A stretch of DNA of 64,000 bases, taken from Leifsonia poae. GTDB lineage: Bacteria; Actinomycetota; Actinomycetes; Actinomycetales; Microbacteriaceae. Positions 28,952-37,778 of this stretch are shown here, piece by piece. Position 1 is the first letter of the stretch, and the number at the start of each line of letters is the position of its first letter. The notes beneath the pieces were generated by a model. The model was not told where the DNA came from. It did not search any database and was given only the letters and a program-made list of their open reading frames with translations. Both the position numbers and the translations under genes were made by a program. The stretch spans positions 205,125 to 269,124 of the forward strand of contig NZ_BSEN01000006.1 of NCBI RefSeq assembly GCF_027921845.1, written 5' to 3'.

Positions 28952-29812
28952 ATGTCGATCACCCACGAGGATGCGGAAGCCTGCACGGTCCGCCCCGACC
29001 GCACGGCGACCAGCCGGTCGGTGCTGATGTGCCGGCCCGAGCACTTCACGGTCGTCTACCGCATCAACCCGTGGATGGACCCGCAGCTGCCCACCGACAC
29101 GAGCCGCGCGGTGGCCCAGTGGGAGCAGCTCTACCGCACATACCTCGACCTGGGCTTCGACGTGCAGCTGATCGATCCGATCGAAGGTCTGCCCGACATG
29201 GTCTACGCGGCCAACGGCGGCTTCGTGATCGACAACATCGCCTACGGCGCGAGCTTCACGTTTCCCGAACGGCAGTCGGAGGGCCCCGCGTATATGCGCT
29301 GGTTCGCCGACAACGGGTACGAGGTCGCGCAGCCCGAGAGCGTGAACGAAGGCGAAGGCGACTTCCTGCTGGTCGGCGACACGATCCTGGCCGGCACCGG
29401 GTTCCGCAGCGCCAGCACGAGCCACACAGAGCTGGCCCGCATCTACGGCCGCGATGTCGTATCCCTCACCCTCGTCGACCCGAGCTTCTACCACCTCGAC
29501 ACGGCGCTCGCGGTGCTCGACGGCACCCCGGGCCAGGAGCACATCTCATATCTGCCGTCCGCCTTCGACGACGCGAGTCTCGCCCTCCTGCGCGAGCGCT
29601 ACCCCGACGCGATCATCGTCAACGACGACGATGCCGCGGTGCTCGGTCTGAACTCGTTCTCCGACGGCTACAACGTCGTCATCGCCTCCCGCGCCGCCGA
29701 TTACGACCGGCAACTGCGCGAGCACGGCTACAACCCGATCGGCGTCGACCTCTCCGAGCTGCTCCTGGGCGGCGGCGGGGTCAAATGCTGCACCCTCGAA
29801 CTCCGGCGCTGA
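28952..29812 (+). CDS. ddaH: dimethylargininase / amidinotransferase-family hydrolase
   Basis: A 286-aa GME-superfamily enzyme, probably converting N-omega-methylarginines (or arginine) to citrulline. The core begins LMCRPEHFTVVYRINPWM; the substrate-binding NEGEGDFLLVGD, the catalytic His in DPSFYHLDTALAVLD, and the nucleophile Cys 279/280 (GGGGVKCCTLE) are present. Pairing with rocD and a divergent Lrp regulator is typical in actinobacteria. ATG 28952 is used; a GTG 10 codons upstream is an alternative. CACTAT just upstream could be a -10 but its spacing (4 nt) is short for a leaderless start. Confidence 0.88.
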   Translation: MSITHEDAEACTVRPDRTATSRSVLMCRPEHFTVVYRINPWMDPQLPTDTSRAVAQWEQLYRTYLDLGFDVQLIDPIEGLPDMVYAANGGFVIDNIAYGASFTFPERQSEGPAYMRWFADNGYEVAQPESVNEGEGDFLLVGDTILAGTGFRSASTSHTELARIYGRDVVSLTLVDPSFYHLDTALAVLDGTPGQEHISYLPSAFDDASLALLRERYPDAIIVNDDDAAVLGLNSFSDGYNVVIASRAADYDRQLREHGYNPIGVDLSELLLGGGGVKCCTLELRR

Positions 29813-29823
29813 AAGGACCGCGC

Positions 29824-31122
29824 ATGACACGCGAGACCGACACTCTCGACACCGGCGTGACCGAGACCGTCGCGCACCACCTGCATCCCGAGACTCCGGC
29901 GGCGACCTCCCGCCAGGCCGAGGCCATCGAGCGCGAAGAAGCGCACACCGCGCACAACTACCATCCGCTGCCCGTCGTGGTCGCCGAAGGCGAGGGCGCC
30001 TGGGTCACCGACGTCGACGGCCGGCGCTACCTCGACTGCCTCGCTGCCTACTCGGCCGTGAACTTCGGGCACTCGAACCCCGTGCTCCTGGATGCGGCCC
30101 GCGCGCAGCTCGACCGCATCACGCTGACGAGTCGTGCCTTCCACAACGACCAGCTCGGCCCGTTCGTCGAGGGCCTCGCGCAGCTCTCCGGCAAAGACAT
30201 GGTGCTCCCGATGAACACCGGCGCCGAGGCGGTGGAGTCGGGCATCAAGGTCGCCCGTGCCTGGGGCTACCGGGTGAAGGGCGTTCCGGATGGTCTCGCC
30301 AACATCATCGTGATGTCGGGCAACTTCCACGGCCGCACGACCACCATCGTCGGATTCTCCGACGACCCGAGCGCGCGCGATGGCTTCGGTCCGTTCACGC
30401 CGGGCTTCCGCACCGTTCCGTACGGCGACGCGGATGCCCTCGCGGACGCGATCGACGACAATACGGTCGCCGTGCTCATCGAGCCGATCCAGGGCGAGGC
30501 GGGCATCCTCGTTCCGCCCGCCGACTACCTTCCCGCCGTGCGCGCCCTCTGCGACGAGCGCCGCGTGCTCTTCATCGCCGACGAGATCCAGTCGGGTCTC
30601 GGCCGCACCGGCGCGACGTTCGCCTGCGACCTGGTCGGCGTCGTGCCCGACCTCTACCTGCTCGGCAAGGCGCTCGGCGGCGGCATCGTGCCCGTCTCGG
30701 CCGTCGTCGGCAACGCCGACGTGCTGGGCGTACTGCAGCCGGGCGAGCACGGCTCGACATTCGGAGGCAACCCCCTCGCGGCCGCGGTCGGTCGCGCCGT
30801 CGTCGGGATGCTCGCCACCGGCGAACCGCAGGAACGCGCCGCCCTCCTCGGCACCCGACTGCACACCGGGCTCTCACGGCTCGTCGGTCACGGCGTGCTC
30901 GAGGTGCGCGGCGCCGGGCTGTGGGCGGGGATCGACATCGATCCCGAGCTCGCCACCGGTCGCGAGGTCTGCGAGCTGCTGATGGAGCGCGGCCTGCTCG
31001 CGAAGGACACCCACGGTTCGACGATCCGGCTCGCGCCGCCGATCGTCGTCGATCCCGCCGACCTCGACTGGGCTGTCGATCAGCTCGAGGCCGTGCTGCA
31101 AGACCTGTCCGCCGGGCGCTGA
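29824..31122 (+). CDS. rocD: ornithine aminotransferase RocD
   Basis: A 432-aa class-III PLP aminotransferase that transfers the delta-amino group of ornithine to 2-oxoglutarate, yielding glutamate semialdehyde, which can enter the second step of PutA. The PLP Lys is K282 (LLGKALGGGIVPVSAVVG); NTGAEAVESGIKVARAWGY, FHGRTTT and EPIQGEAGI are family motifs, and ADEIQSGLGRTG holds the PLP-contacting Asp. The start has AAAGGA 6 nt upstream and lies 11 nt after ddaH, so they form one operon. A hairpin terminator follows. Confidence 0.95.
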   Translation: MTRETDTLDTGVTETVAHHLHPETPAATSRQAEAIEREEAHTAHNYHPLPVVVAEGEGAWVTDVDGRRYLDCLAAYSAVNFGHSNPVLLDAARAQLDRITLTSRAFHNDQLGPFVEGLAQLSGKDMVLPMNTGAEAVESGIKVARAWGYRVKGVPDGLANIIVMSGNFHGRTTTIVGFSDDPSARDGFGPFTPGFRTVPYGDADALADAIDDNTVAVLIEPIQGEAGILVPPADYLPAVRALCDERRVLFIADEIQSGLGRTGATFACDLVGVVPDLYLLGKALGGGIVPVSAVVGNADVLGVLQPGEHGSTFGGNPLAAAVGRAVVGMLATGEPQERAALLGTRLHTGLSRLVGHGVLEVRGAGLWAGIDIDPELATGREVCELLMERGLLAKDTHGSTIRLAPPIVVDPADLDWAVDQLEAVLQDLSAGR

Positions 31123-31137
31123 CGCCCCCGGACAGCG

Positions 31138-31175
31138 AGCGGATGCGCGGCCGACCCGAAGGCGGCGCATCCGCT
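31138..31175 (+). terminator. terminator-like hairpin after rocD
   Basis: A perfect 11-bp stem (AGCGGATGCGC 31138-31148, complement 31165-31175) with a 16-nt loop begins 15 nt after the rocD stop and is followed by TTATCTCGTT. Confidence 0.7.
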
Positions 31176-31286
31176 TATCTCGTTCGCCGCTCCGCGTAGT
31201 CCCGGCTGTTCCGCCCCGGGATTCGGCGCCGGCGGCCGCCGCTCGCGGACAACCCGTTCTTCCCCTCGAGCGGGGGGAGTGGGAGC

Positions 31287-32774
31287 ATGTCACCCATGAG
31301 TAGCGCTCCAACGCGGACCGGCCCGCAACAGCCTCCGGAGAAGGGCAGGACCTTCTTCGGGCAGCCGCGTTCGCTGGCGAACATCTTCGGCGTGGAGATG
31401 TGGGAGCGCTTCTCGTTCTACGGCATGCAGGGCATCCTGCTCATCTACCTCTACTACACGGCGGCGCAGGGCGGTCTCGGGATCGACCAGCCGACCGCTG
31501 CCGGTGTCGTCGGTGCCTACGGCGGTGCGGTCTATCTGTCGACCATCCTGGGCGCGTGGCTCGCCGACCGGGTGTTCGGGTCAGAGCGCGTGCTGTTCTG
31601 GAGCGCCGTCGTGATCATGGCGGGGCACCTCGCCCTGGCGCTGATCCCCGGCGTGGGCGGTGTGATCGCGGGCCTGCTGTTCGTCGCGCTGGGCAGCGGC
31701 GGCCTGAAGGCCAACGCCACCCGGATCGTCGGCTCTCTGTACGACGAGCACGACAGCCGTCGCGACGCCGGCTTCTCGATCTTCTACCTCGGCATCAACC
31801 TCGGTGCCTTCTTCGGCCCTCTGCTGACCGGCCTGCTGCAGACGACGCTCGGGTTCCACTGGGGCTTCGGACTCGCTGCGGTCGGAATGGCGATCGGCCT
31901 GATCCAATACTCGTTCGGCCGCAAGCGTCTGCCCGACGAGGCGCGCGAGGTGCCGAACCCGCTGCCGGCGTCGCGCCGGCCACTGCTCATCGTCATCGCG
32001 CTCGTCGCCGTCGCGGTCGTGGTGGTGCTCGTGCTGGCGCACGTGATCACCGCTCAGAATCTCGCACTGATCGTCATCGGGCTCGTGATCATCGCCGCGA
32101 TCGCCTACTTCGTGGTCATCCTGAGCTCGAAGCTGCTGAGCGGCGTGGAGCGCAGCCGGATCTTCGCGTTCATCCCGCTGTTCATCACGAACGCGGCGTT
32201 CTGGACGTTGTATCAGCAGCAGTTCACGGTGGTGACGATCTACTCGGACGAGCGTCTCGATCGCAACCTGTTCGGCTGGGAGTTCCCGGTGTCGTGGGTG
32301 CAGTCGATCAACCCGATCTTCATCATCATCCTGTCGGGCGTCTTCGCGGCGATCTGGACCAAATGGGGCGACAAGCAGCCCTCGACGCCGCTGAAATTCG
32401 CGGCGGGAACGGTGGTGATGGGGCTCGCGTTCCTGCTCTTCCTGTTCTGGGCGGGCGGCGGCAAGAACAGCACTCCGCTGCTGGCGATGGTCGGCATCCT
32501 GCTCGTGTTCACCATCGCGGAGCTGCTGATCTCTCCGGTGGGCCTGTCGGCGTCGACCAAGCTCGCCCCACACGCGTTCGAGGCGCAGATGGTGGCGCTG
32601 TACTTCCTGTCGGTCGCGCTCGGCACGGCCATGGCCGGCCAGCTCGCCAAGCTCTACTCGCCCGCAACAGAAGGCATCTACTTCGGCATCATCGGCGCCG
32701 TGGCGATCGCGATCGGTGTCGTCCTCGGGCTGATGAGCCCCTGGGTGCTCAAGCTGATGCGAGGTGTGCGCTGA
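31287..32774 (+). CDS. POT-family (proton-dependent) oligopeptide transporter
   Basis: A 495-aa membrane transporter with about 14 hydrophobic helices. The family motif FGVEMWERFSFYGMQGILLIYL (TM1, containing ExxERF-type residues) and GGLKANATRIVGSLYDEHD with SIFYLGINLGAFFGP (PTR2 signature) are present, as is FTIAELLISPVGLSASTKLAP. It imports di- and tripeptides with protons. ATG 31287 has GGGGAG upstream; ATG 31296 with GGGAG is an alternative that removes three residues. It converges on the DUF3072 gene with a 12-nt gap. Confidence 0.94.
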   Translation: MSPMSSAPTRTGPQQPPEKGRTFFGQPRSLANIFGVEMWERFSFYGMQGILLIYLYYTAAQGGLGIDQPTAAGVVGAYGGAVYLSTILGAWLADRVFGSERVLFWSAVVIMAGHLALALIPGVGGVIAGLLFVALGSGGLKANATRIVGSLYDEHDSRRDAGFSIFYLGINLGAFFGPLLTGLLQTTLGFHWGFGLAAVGMAIGLIQYSFGRKRLPDEAREVPNPLPASRRPLLIVIALVAVAVVVVLVLAHVITAQNLALIVIGLVIIAAIAYFVVILSSKLLSGVERSRIFAFIPLFITNAAFWTLYQQQFTVVTIYSDERLDRNLFGWEFPVSWVQSINPIFIIILSGVFAAIWTKWGDKQPSTPLKFAAGTVVMGLAFLLFLFWAGGGKNSTPLLAMVGILLVFTIAELLISPVGLSASTKLAPHAFEAQMVALYFLSVALGTAMAGQLAKLYSPATEGIYFGIIGAVAIAIGVVLGLMSPWVLKLMRGVR

Positions 32775-32786
32775 GCACCGGTCGCG

Positions 32787-33065
32787 CTACTGGCCGCGGC
32801 CGGTCTTCGCCTGCAGGCGGTCGATCTGCTCCGACGCCTCGGCCTTGGTGAGGTCGGCGGGCAGCTCCTCGCCGGCTTCCCGGGCGAGCGTGTCGAGATA
32901 GCTCCGCTGCGGCGCCGTCATGGCCTCGTCGCCGGTCACCCAGTCGCTCGGATCCTTGCTCGCGGGGTTGGCCGCCTCGGGCCCGGATGCGCCCAGGATG
33001 TCGTCGTCGTCGGGCGTCGGGGACGAAACGTCGGGCACCTGCGGGTCGCGCTGTTCATCACTCAT
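32787..33065 (-). CDS. DUF3072 protein
   Basis: A 92-aa, mostly polar protein. The C-terminal half (SDWVTGDEAMTAPQRSYLDT, LTKAEASEQIDRLQ) is the DUF3072 domain, probably a SAP-like helical motif; the N-terminal half is acidic and Pro/Asp-rich. Function is unknown. The start is supported by TACCGT 7 nt upstream without a Shine-Dalgarno; longer in-frame starts run into the divergent MOSC gene and are unlikely. Confidence 0.85.
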   Translation of the reverse strand: MSDEQRDPQVPDVSSPTPDDDDILGASGPEAANPASKDPSDWVTGDEAMTAPQRSYLDTLAREAGEELPADLTKAEASEQIDRLQAKTGRGQ

Positions 33066-33072
33066 TGCGTGG

Positions 33073-33078
33073 ACGGTA
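33073..33078 (-). promoter_or_regulatory. -10 hexamer TACCGT of leaderless DUF3072 gene
   Basis: On the minus strand TACCGT ends 7 nt before the ATG (complement of 33063-33065). Confidence 0.5.
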
Positions 33079-33171
33079 CCCCGTCCGTACTCAGACCTCG
33101 ACCCCTGCGCGACGGGCTCCCAGGAGGTTCCCCCGCGCCGTCGATGGCGCGCGTGAGGCAGGATGGAGGGC

Positions 33172-33849
33172 ATGGCTGAGCTGCTGGCGGTGTGCCGCGT
33201 CGAGAAACTGATCCCGGATGCCGGGAACGTCGGTGTCACCGCGATCGACAAGCGGCCGGCGACGAAGCCGCTGCGGGTGCGCCCGTACGGTCTGTACGGC
33301 GATGTGCAGGCCGACCGCAAGCACCACGGCGGCCTGACGAAGGCCCTCTACGCCTACGCCGAAGAAGACGCGGGCTTCTGGGCGGGTGAGCTGGGGCGCG
33401 ACATCCCGGCCGGATTGTTCGGCGAGAACCTCCGCACGGCGGGGCTCGACGTGAACGGCGCCGAGATCGGCGAGCGGTGGAGCATCGGAGACGGCCTCGT
33501 GGTCGAGGTCACGTGCCCGCGCACACCGTGCGCCACCTTTCAGCGGCGCATGGCCGAACCCCAGTGGGTCAAGCGGTTCACCGACGTGGGGCTTCCCGGC
33601 GCCTACCTGCGCATCGTCCACGCGGGAACGATCGCGGCGGGCGACCCCGTCGACGTGGTGTCCCGTCCCGGTCACGGGGTGAGCGTCGCATCCTGGTTCA
33701 CCGGGGCCGACGAGCTGCAGGCCGACGCCCTGGAAGCGTCGGAGCGTGCGGGCGCGGTGAGGCTGGTGCCCGAGATGCACGAGTCCATCGCGAAGCTGCG
33801 CGTACGGATCGCGTCAGCATCCGGTGCGCCGGCGTCCGAGAACCGTTAG
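33172..33849 (+). CDS. MOSC-domain protein (YiiM-like)
   Basis: A 225-aa protein. The MOSC core includes RPYGLYGDVQADRKHHGG, GLFGENLRTAGLDVNGAEIGERW and the conserved Cys in VTCPRTPCATFQRRM. MOSC proteins handle sulfur carried by molybdenum cofactor or reduce N-hydroxylated compounds (YiiM). ATG 33172 fits the family N-terminus; ATG 33163 would add three residues but overlaps a CAGGAT -10-like hexamer that lies 7 nt before 33172. It is divergent from DUF3072. Confidence 0.9.
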   Translation: MAELLAVCRVEKLIPDAGNVGVTAIDKRPATKPLRVRPYGLYGDVQADRKHHGGLTKALYAYAEEDAGFWAGELGRDIPAGLFGENLRTAGLDVNGAEIGERWSIGDGLVVEVTCPRTPCATFQRRMAEPQWVKRFTDVGLPGAYLRIVHAGTIAAGDPVDVVSRPGHGVSVASWFTGADELQADALEASERAGAVRLVPEMHESIAKLRVRIASASGAPASENR

Positions 33850-33890
33850 GACCGCACACCGGGTGGCCGCGCAGGCGTAGTCCTGAGAGC

Positions 33891-34433
33891 GTGACTCTCA
33901 CCAACCTGCTGCCAACCCTCCGCCTCACCCTTCCCGACCCGCTCGACCGCGACCGCTGGCCCGAGTACACGACAGCCACAACGCAGGATGTCGTCATCGC
34001 CGGCGTCTCTCTGCTGCGCCTCGCCGAGTGGTGCAGCACGCCATGTCTGCACACCGCGGCCGCCGTGATTCCGGGAACGGGCGGGCGCCCGAGCGAGACC
34101 GAGCTGACGTCGGTCGTCGTGGTGCGCGTCGAAGCGGTCTCGGCGCGGCCTGATGGTGGCCTCGCGGTGCGCATCGACGGCGACCTGGACCTCGTCGCGG
34201 CGGTCACCGCCGAAGCCCGGCTCATCGGCAGGGTGTCGACGGTCCGGAACACGCGCGTGCGCATCGGCGCAGCCATGCTGGAACTGCCGGGCGACGTGCG
34301 CGCCGGCGACCTCGTCACCGTGCCGATCGCCGGGGTCGCGCGCCTGCACGACGTCGACCCACGCCGCCATCCGGCTGCCGAGGCGGCGCCAACCGCGACC
34401 CCGGATGCCCCGCCGTCGCGCTGCGGACGCTGA
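33891..34433 (+). CDS. unknown protein with beta-rich, Cys-containing middle
   Basis: A 180-aa protein I do not recognise. The N-terminus (MTLTNLLPTLRLTLPDPLDRDRWPEYT) is followed by SLLRLAEWCSTPCLHTAAAV, with two cysteines four residues apart, and then alternating hydrophobic/polar segments suggesting beta strands. The C-terminus (about 25 residues) is Ala/Pro-rich and probably disordered. No signal peptide or TM helix is evident. GTG 33891 follows TAGTCC by 7 nt, a near match to the leaderless pattern. Codon use and third-position GC look like the neighbours, which supports real coding. Confidence 0.7.
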   Translation: MTLTNLLPTLRLTLPDPLDRDRWPEYTTATTQDVVIAGVSLLRLAEWCSTPCLHTAAAVIPGTGGRPSETELTSVVVVRVEAVSARPDGGLAVRIDGDLDLVAAVTAEARLIGRVSTVRNTRVRIGAAMLELPGDVRAGDLVTVPIAGVARLHDVDPRRHPAAEAAPTATPDAPPSRCGR

Positions 34434-34477
34434 GTCGGGCATCGACTGGAGTGGTCACGCATCCCTCCATTCAGTCG

Positions 34478-34483
34478 TACGAT
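34478..34483 (+). promoter_or_regulatory. -10 hexamer TACGAT of leaderless LysR gene
   Basis: TACGAT (context CGTACGATTGCTGAATG) ends 6 nt before ATG 34490. Confidence 0.62.
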
Positions 34484-34489
34484 TGCTGA

Positions 34490-35359
34490 ATGGAACTGCG
34501 CCAACTCGAGCACTTCGTCACCGTCGCTGAAGAACGGCATTTCACGCGCGCGGCCGAGCTGCTTCAGATCTCGCAGTCGGGTCTCTCCGCATCCATCCGT
34601 TCGCTGGAGCAGGAGCTCGGCACCTCGCTGTTCATCCGCAGCACCCGTCGCGTCGAACTGACGACCGCCGGGCAGGCATTACTCGCCGATTCCGTGCGGA
34701 CCCTCGCCAGCGCGGCCGCCGCGCGCAACGCGGTCGCGGCGGTGCGCGGCCTCGTGCGCGGCCGCCTGACGATCGGCGCCGAGCCGTGCCTCGGGTCCGT
34801 CGACCTCCCGGCGGAACTCGCGTCCTTCCGCACGGCCAACCCGGGCGTCGAGGTGCGGCTGCGCTACTCCGGTTCCATCGAGCTCGTGGATGCCGTGGCG
34901 GGCGGTCGCGTCGACGTCGCGCTCGTCGTCGACACCGGTCACACCCCCGCCGGTGTGCAGCTGCGCCGGCTCAGTACGCAGGAGATGCTCGTGCTCTGCC
35001 ATCCGGATCACCGGTTCGCGGCCGAGCGGAGCATCCCGTTGGAGAGCCTGCGCGGCGAGCCGCTGATCGGCTTCCAGGAAGGATGGGGCGCGCAGGCCCT
35101 TGCGCGCCGCGCCTTCGCGTCGGCCGGGTTCGACTACCGCGCCGCGATGGAGGTCAACGACGTGCATCCGCTGCTCGATCTGGTCGGCTACAACCTGGGC
35201 GTCGCGATCGTTCCGGCGAGTTTCGCCCGCAAGCGCCCCGACCAATTGGTGGCGGTCGCACTGAGCGGCGACGTGCCGGCGTGGAACGTCGCGGTCGCCG
35301 TCGCCGAGGAACCGAGCCCCGCCGCGGGGGCCTTCCTGCGTCAGCTGCAGCCCGCCTGA
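34490..35359 (+). CDS. LysR-family transcriptional regulator
   Basis: A 289-aa regulator of CbbR/CynR style. The HTH is residues 1-60 (MELRQLEHFVTVAEERHFTR, then AAELLQISQSGLSASIRSLE); the effector-binding domain starts near 90 (GRLTIGAEPCLGSVDLPAEL). It lies just upstream of, and in the same direction as, the amino-sugar operon, 151 nt from its first gene, but the operon has its own RpiR regulator. The target is unknown. Confidence 0.92.
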   Translation: MELRQLEHFVTVAEERHFTRAAELLQISQSGLSASIRSLEQELGTSLFIRSTRRVELTTAGQALLADSVRTLASAAAARNAVAAVRGLVRGRLTIGAEPCLGSVDLPAELASFRTANPGVEVRLRYSGSIELVDAVAGGRVDVALVVDTGHTPAGVQLRRLSTQEMLVLCHPDHRFAAERSIPLESLRGEPLIGFQEGWGAQALARRAFASAGFDYRAAMEVNDVHPLLDLVGYNLGVAIVPASFARKRPDQLVAVALSGDVPAWNVAVAVAEEPSPAAGAFLRQLQPA

Positions 35360-35424
35360 CGTCGGCGCGGGCGCGCCTCGAAGCGGTTGTAACAAACTCT
35401 TTACACGCCTTGTGTGGAAATAAC

Positions 35425-35455
35425 TTGCAGACCGCTCTCCGATCACGGAGACTAT
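35425..35455 (+). promoter_or_regulatory. possible promoter of the amino-sugar operon
   Basis: TTGCAG (35425-35430) and GACTAT (35450-35455) are separated by 19 bp and could be -35 and -10 boxes, giving a leader of about 50 nt before the first gene. The spacing is longer than ideal. The rest of the 151-nt gap holds no other convincing promoter. Confidence 0.4.
35436..35451. promoter_or_regulatory. inverted-repeat operator TCTCCG-N4-CGGAGA
   Basis: A perfect 6-bp-arm inverted repeat (TCTCCGATCACGGAGA) overlaps the probable -10 of the amino-sugar operon, where a bound repressor would block RNA polymerase. The operon's own RpiR protein (43291-44250) is the first candidate to bind; the upstream LysR is the second. 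Confidence 0.55.
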
Positions 35456-35510
35456 TTCCATCATGTTCCGGGCACTCGCCCACTGACAGTTTCGAAGAGG
35501 AGACAGCACC

Positions 35511-36800
35511 ATGAAGAAGCGCTATCTCTCCATCGCTGTACTCGCCATCGCTGCACTCGGGCTCACCGCCTGCTCCAGCGGGACGAGCGGTGACGGAGGA
35601 TCGGTCGACGCGAAGGGCCAGAAGCTCACCGTGTGGATCATGCAGGGCACCAACCCCGACTCGACCGCCTTCTTCGACAAGGTCGGCACGGAGTTCAAGA
35701 AGGAGACCGGCGCCACCCTCGACGTGCAGTTCGTGCAGTGGGCGGATGCGCATGACCGGTTCGTCACGTCGATCGCGGGCAATACGACGCCCGACGTCGC
35801 CGAGACCGGCACCACGTGGACGGCGGAGTTCGCGGACGCCGGGGCGCTCGCGCCGATCGGCGACTACGTGAAGAAGGCCGACGTCGAGAGCGACCTGGTC
35901 GCCGGGCTCAAGCAGTCGGGCACCTACGACGGCGAGCTGTACGGCATGCCCTGGTACGCCGGAGTGCGCTCGCTCATCTACCGCGCCGACGTCTTCAAGG
36001 AGCTCGGCATCGCGGCACCCACCAGCTGGAAGGAGATCGTCGCCGCCGGCGAGAAGATCAAGGCGGCGAAGCCCGACATGATCCCGTTCGCCGTCCCCGG
36101 CAACGCCGAATTCGGCGTGTACCCGTGGGTCTGGGGCGCCGGCGGCGAGGTCGCCACCGAGAAGGGCAAGAAGTGGACCTCGGAGCTCGACAGCGACGCG
36201 TCGCGCGAGGGCATCCAGTTCTACACCGACCTGGCCACCAAGTACGGCTTCTCCACTTCCGGTGCCACCACCTGGAAGGAGACCGACGTGCTCGACAACT
36301 TCAACCAGGGCAAGGTCGCGATGGCCATCCAGGGTTCGTGGACGCCGGCCACCGTCGTGCAGAAGGCTCCTGAGCTCAAGGGGAAGATCGCGGCGACGCC
36401 GATTCCGGGCAAGGACGGCGGCATCAGCCCGTCCGTTCTCGGTGGCTCGCACCTCAGCATCTTCAACACGGCCAAGAACAAGGATCTCGCCTGGTCGTTC
36501 GTCAAGATGATGACCACCGGCACCTTCGCCAAGGAGTGGGCATCGCAGACGGGCTACTTCGCCGGCCTCAACTCGCTGGTCAAAGACACCATGAAGTCGG
36601 ACGACCCGCTGGTGAAGCCCTTCGCGACGCAGCTCGTCGACGGCGGGGCCTCGGTGCCCGTCACGCCGCAGTTCGGCGCGGTGCAGGCCAAGCAGACCAC
36701 CAACTCCATGATCCAGTCCATCCTCTCGAAGCAGAAGTCGGTCGACCAGGCGACGACCGACGCTGCCAAGGAGATGACCCAGATCCTGAACGACAAGTAG
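35511..36800 (+). CDS. CUT1 ABC transporter solute-binding lipoprotein (amino-sugar type)
   Basis: A 429-aa extracellular sugar-binding protein. The signal peptide (MKKRYLSIAVLAIAALGLTA) ends in a lipobox with lipidated C21, and the mature part has the bacterial SBP family 1 fold (KLTVWIMQGTNPDSTAFFDK; FNQGKVAMAIQGSW). The operon suggests a GlcNAc-, MurNAc- or chitooligosaccharide-containing ligand; that is inferred. The start has GAGGAG 8 nt upstream, unlike the leaderless neighbours. It is first of nine genes, almost all overlapping. Confidence 0.93.
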   Translation: MKKRYLSIAVLAIAALGLTACSSGTSGDGGSVDAKGQKLTVWIMQGTNPDSTAFFDKVGTEFKKETGATLDVQFVQWADAHDRFVTSIAGNTTPDVAETGTTWTAEFADAGALAPIGDYVKKADVESDLVAGLKQSGTYDGELYGMPWYAGVRSLIYRADVFKELGIAAPTSWKEIVAAGEKIKAAKPDMIPFAVPGNAEFGVYPWVWGAGGEVATEKGKKWTSELDSDASREGIQFYTDLATKYGFSTSGATTWKETDVLDNFNQGKVAMAIQGSWTPATVVQKAPELKGKIAATPIPGKDGGISPSVLGGSHLSIFNTAKNKDLAWSFVKMMTTGTFAKEWASQTGYFAGLNSLVKDTMKSDDPLVKPFATQLVDGGASVPVTPQFGAVQAKQTTNSMIQSILSKQKSVDQATTDAAKEMTQILNDK

Positions 36801-36803
36801 CCC

Positions 36804-37778
36804 ATGTCCGTCGACGTTCGTCCTCAGCCGCCGGCCGTGCACCGCACGGACCCGGCCGGCGGCGAGGCGCCGCGGCGCCGCAAACGCCCCTTCTTCGTGA
36901 CCGGCCGGCCGTGGCTGCTGCTCGCGCCCGCACTCGTCGTGCTCGCGGTGCTGCTGCTCTGGCCGCTCGTGCGCGTCGTGATCTTCTCGCTGCAGGACTA
37001 CGGACTGCGCGAGATCGTCAGCGGCAAGACGAACTTCATCGGGCTCGCCAACTACGCCGAGATCTTCGGCAACTCCACGCTGTGGACCGTGGCGCTGCCC
37101 AACACGGTGGTGTTCGCCATCCTGTCCGTCTCGGGCACGGTCATCCTGGGCACGCTCGTCGCTCTGCTGATGGCCTCGCTCGGCACGTTCTGGCGCACCA
37201 TCGTGGGCAGTGCCATCATGGTCGCCTGGGCGATGCCCGCGGTGACCGGCACCTACGGGTGGGTGTGGATCTTCGACGCCGACAACGGCATCGTCAATCA
37301 GTTGTTGAAGGGCCTCGGCCTGATGCACGAGTCGTACAACTGGTTCACCAACCCCATCAGCTTCTACGGGATCGTGCTGCTGAACATCATCCATCACGGC
37401 TTCCCGTTCGTGGCGATCACCGTGCTGGCCGGGCTCCTCGGGGTGCCCAAGGAGATGCTCGAGGCGGCGGAGGTGGACGGCGCCGGGGCGGCGCGCCGCT
37501 TCTTCAGCATCATCGTGCCGTCGCTCAAGCAGGTCTTCGCCGTGGTGATCATCCTGTCGACCATCTGGGACTTCAAGGTGTTCGCGCAGGTCTACCTGAT
37601 GCCGGGAGGCTCCGGCAGCAACCGCCAGGTGCTCAACCTCGGTGTCTGGTCGTACGTCGAGTCGTTCGGCCAGAACCGCTACGGCTTCGGTTCGGCGATC
37701 GCCGTGCTGCTGACCCTAGTGCTCCTCGCCATCACGATCGTCTACGTCCGAACGATGCTGAAGGAGGACAAGCTGTGA
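36804..37778 (+). CDS. CUT1 ABC transporter permease 1
   Basis: A 324-aa inner-membrane permease with a polar N-terminal tail (about 30 residues) and six helices. The cytoplasmic EAA loop EAAEVDGAGAARRFFSIIVP docks an ATPase. It is the MalF/UgpA-type partner of the downstream permease. The gene starts 3 nt after the binding protein and overlaps the next permease by the four bases GTGA. Confidence 0.94.
   Translation: MSVDVRPQPPAVHRTDPAGGEAPRRRKRPFFVTGRPWLLLAPALVVLAVLLLWPLVRVVIFSLQDYGLREIVSGKTNFIGLANYAEIFGNSTLWTVALPNTVVFAILSVSGTVILGTLVALLMASLGTFWRTIVGSAIMVAWAMPAVTGTYGWVWIFDADNGIVNQLLKGLGLMHESYNWFTNPISFYGIVLLNIIHHGFPFVAITVLAGLLGVPKEMLEAAEVDGAGAARRFFSIIVPSLKQVFAVVIILSTIWDFKVFAQVYLMPGGSGSNRQVLNLGVWSYVESFGQNRYGFGSAIAVLLTLVLLAITIVYVRTMLKEDKL

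Noticed and set aside
36536-37774. Upstream extension of the second amino-sugar permease
   Set aside because: It overlaps the first permease in another frame, and GTG 37775 with AAGGAGG and a GTGA overlap is the natural start.
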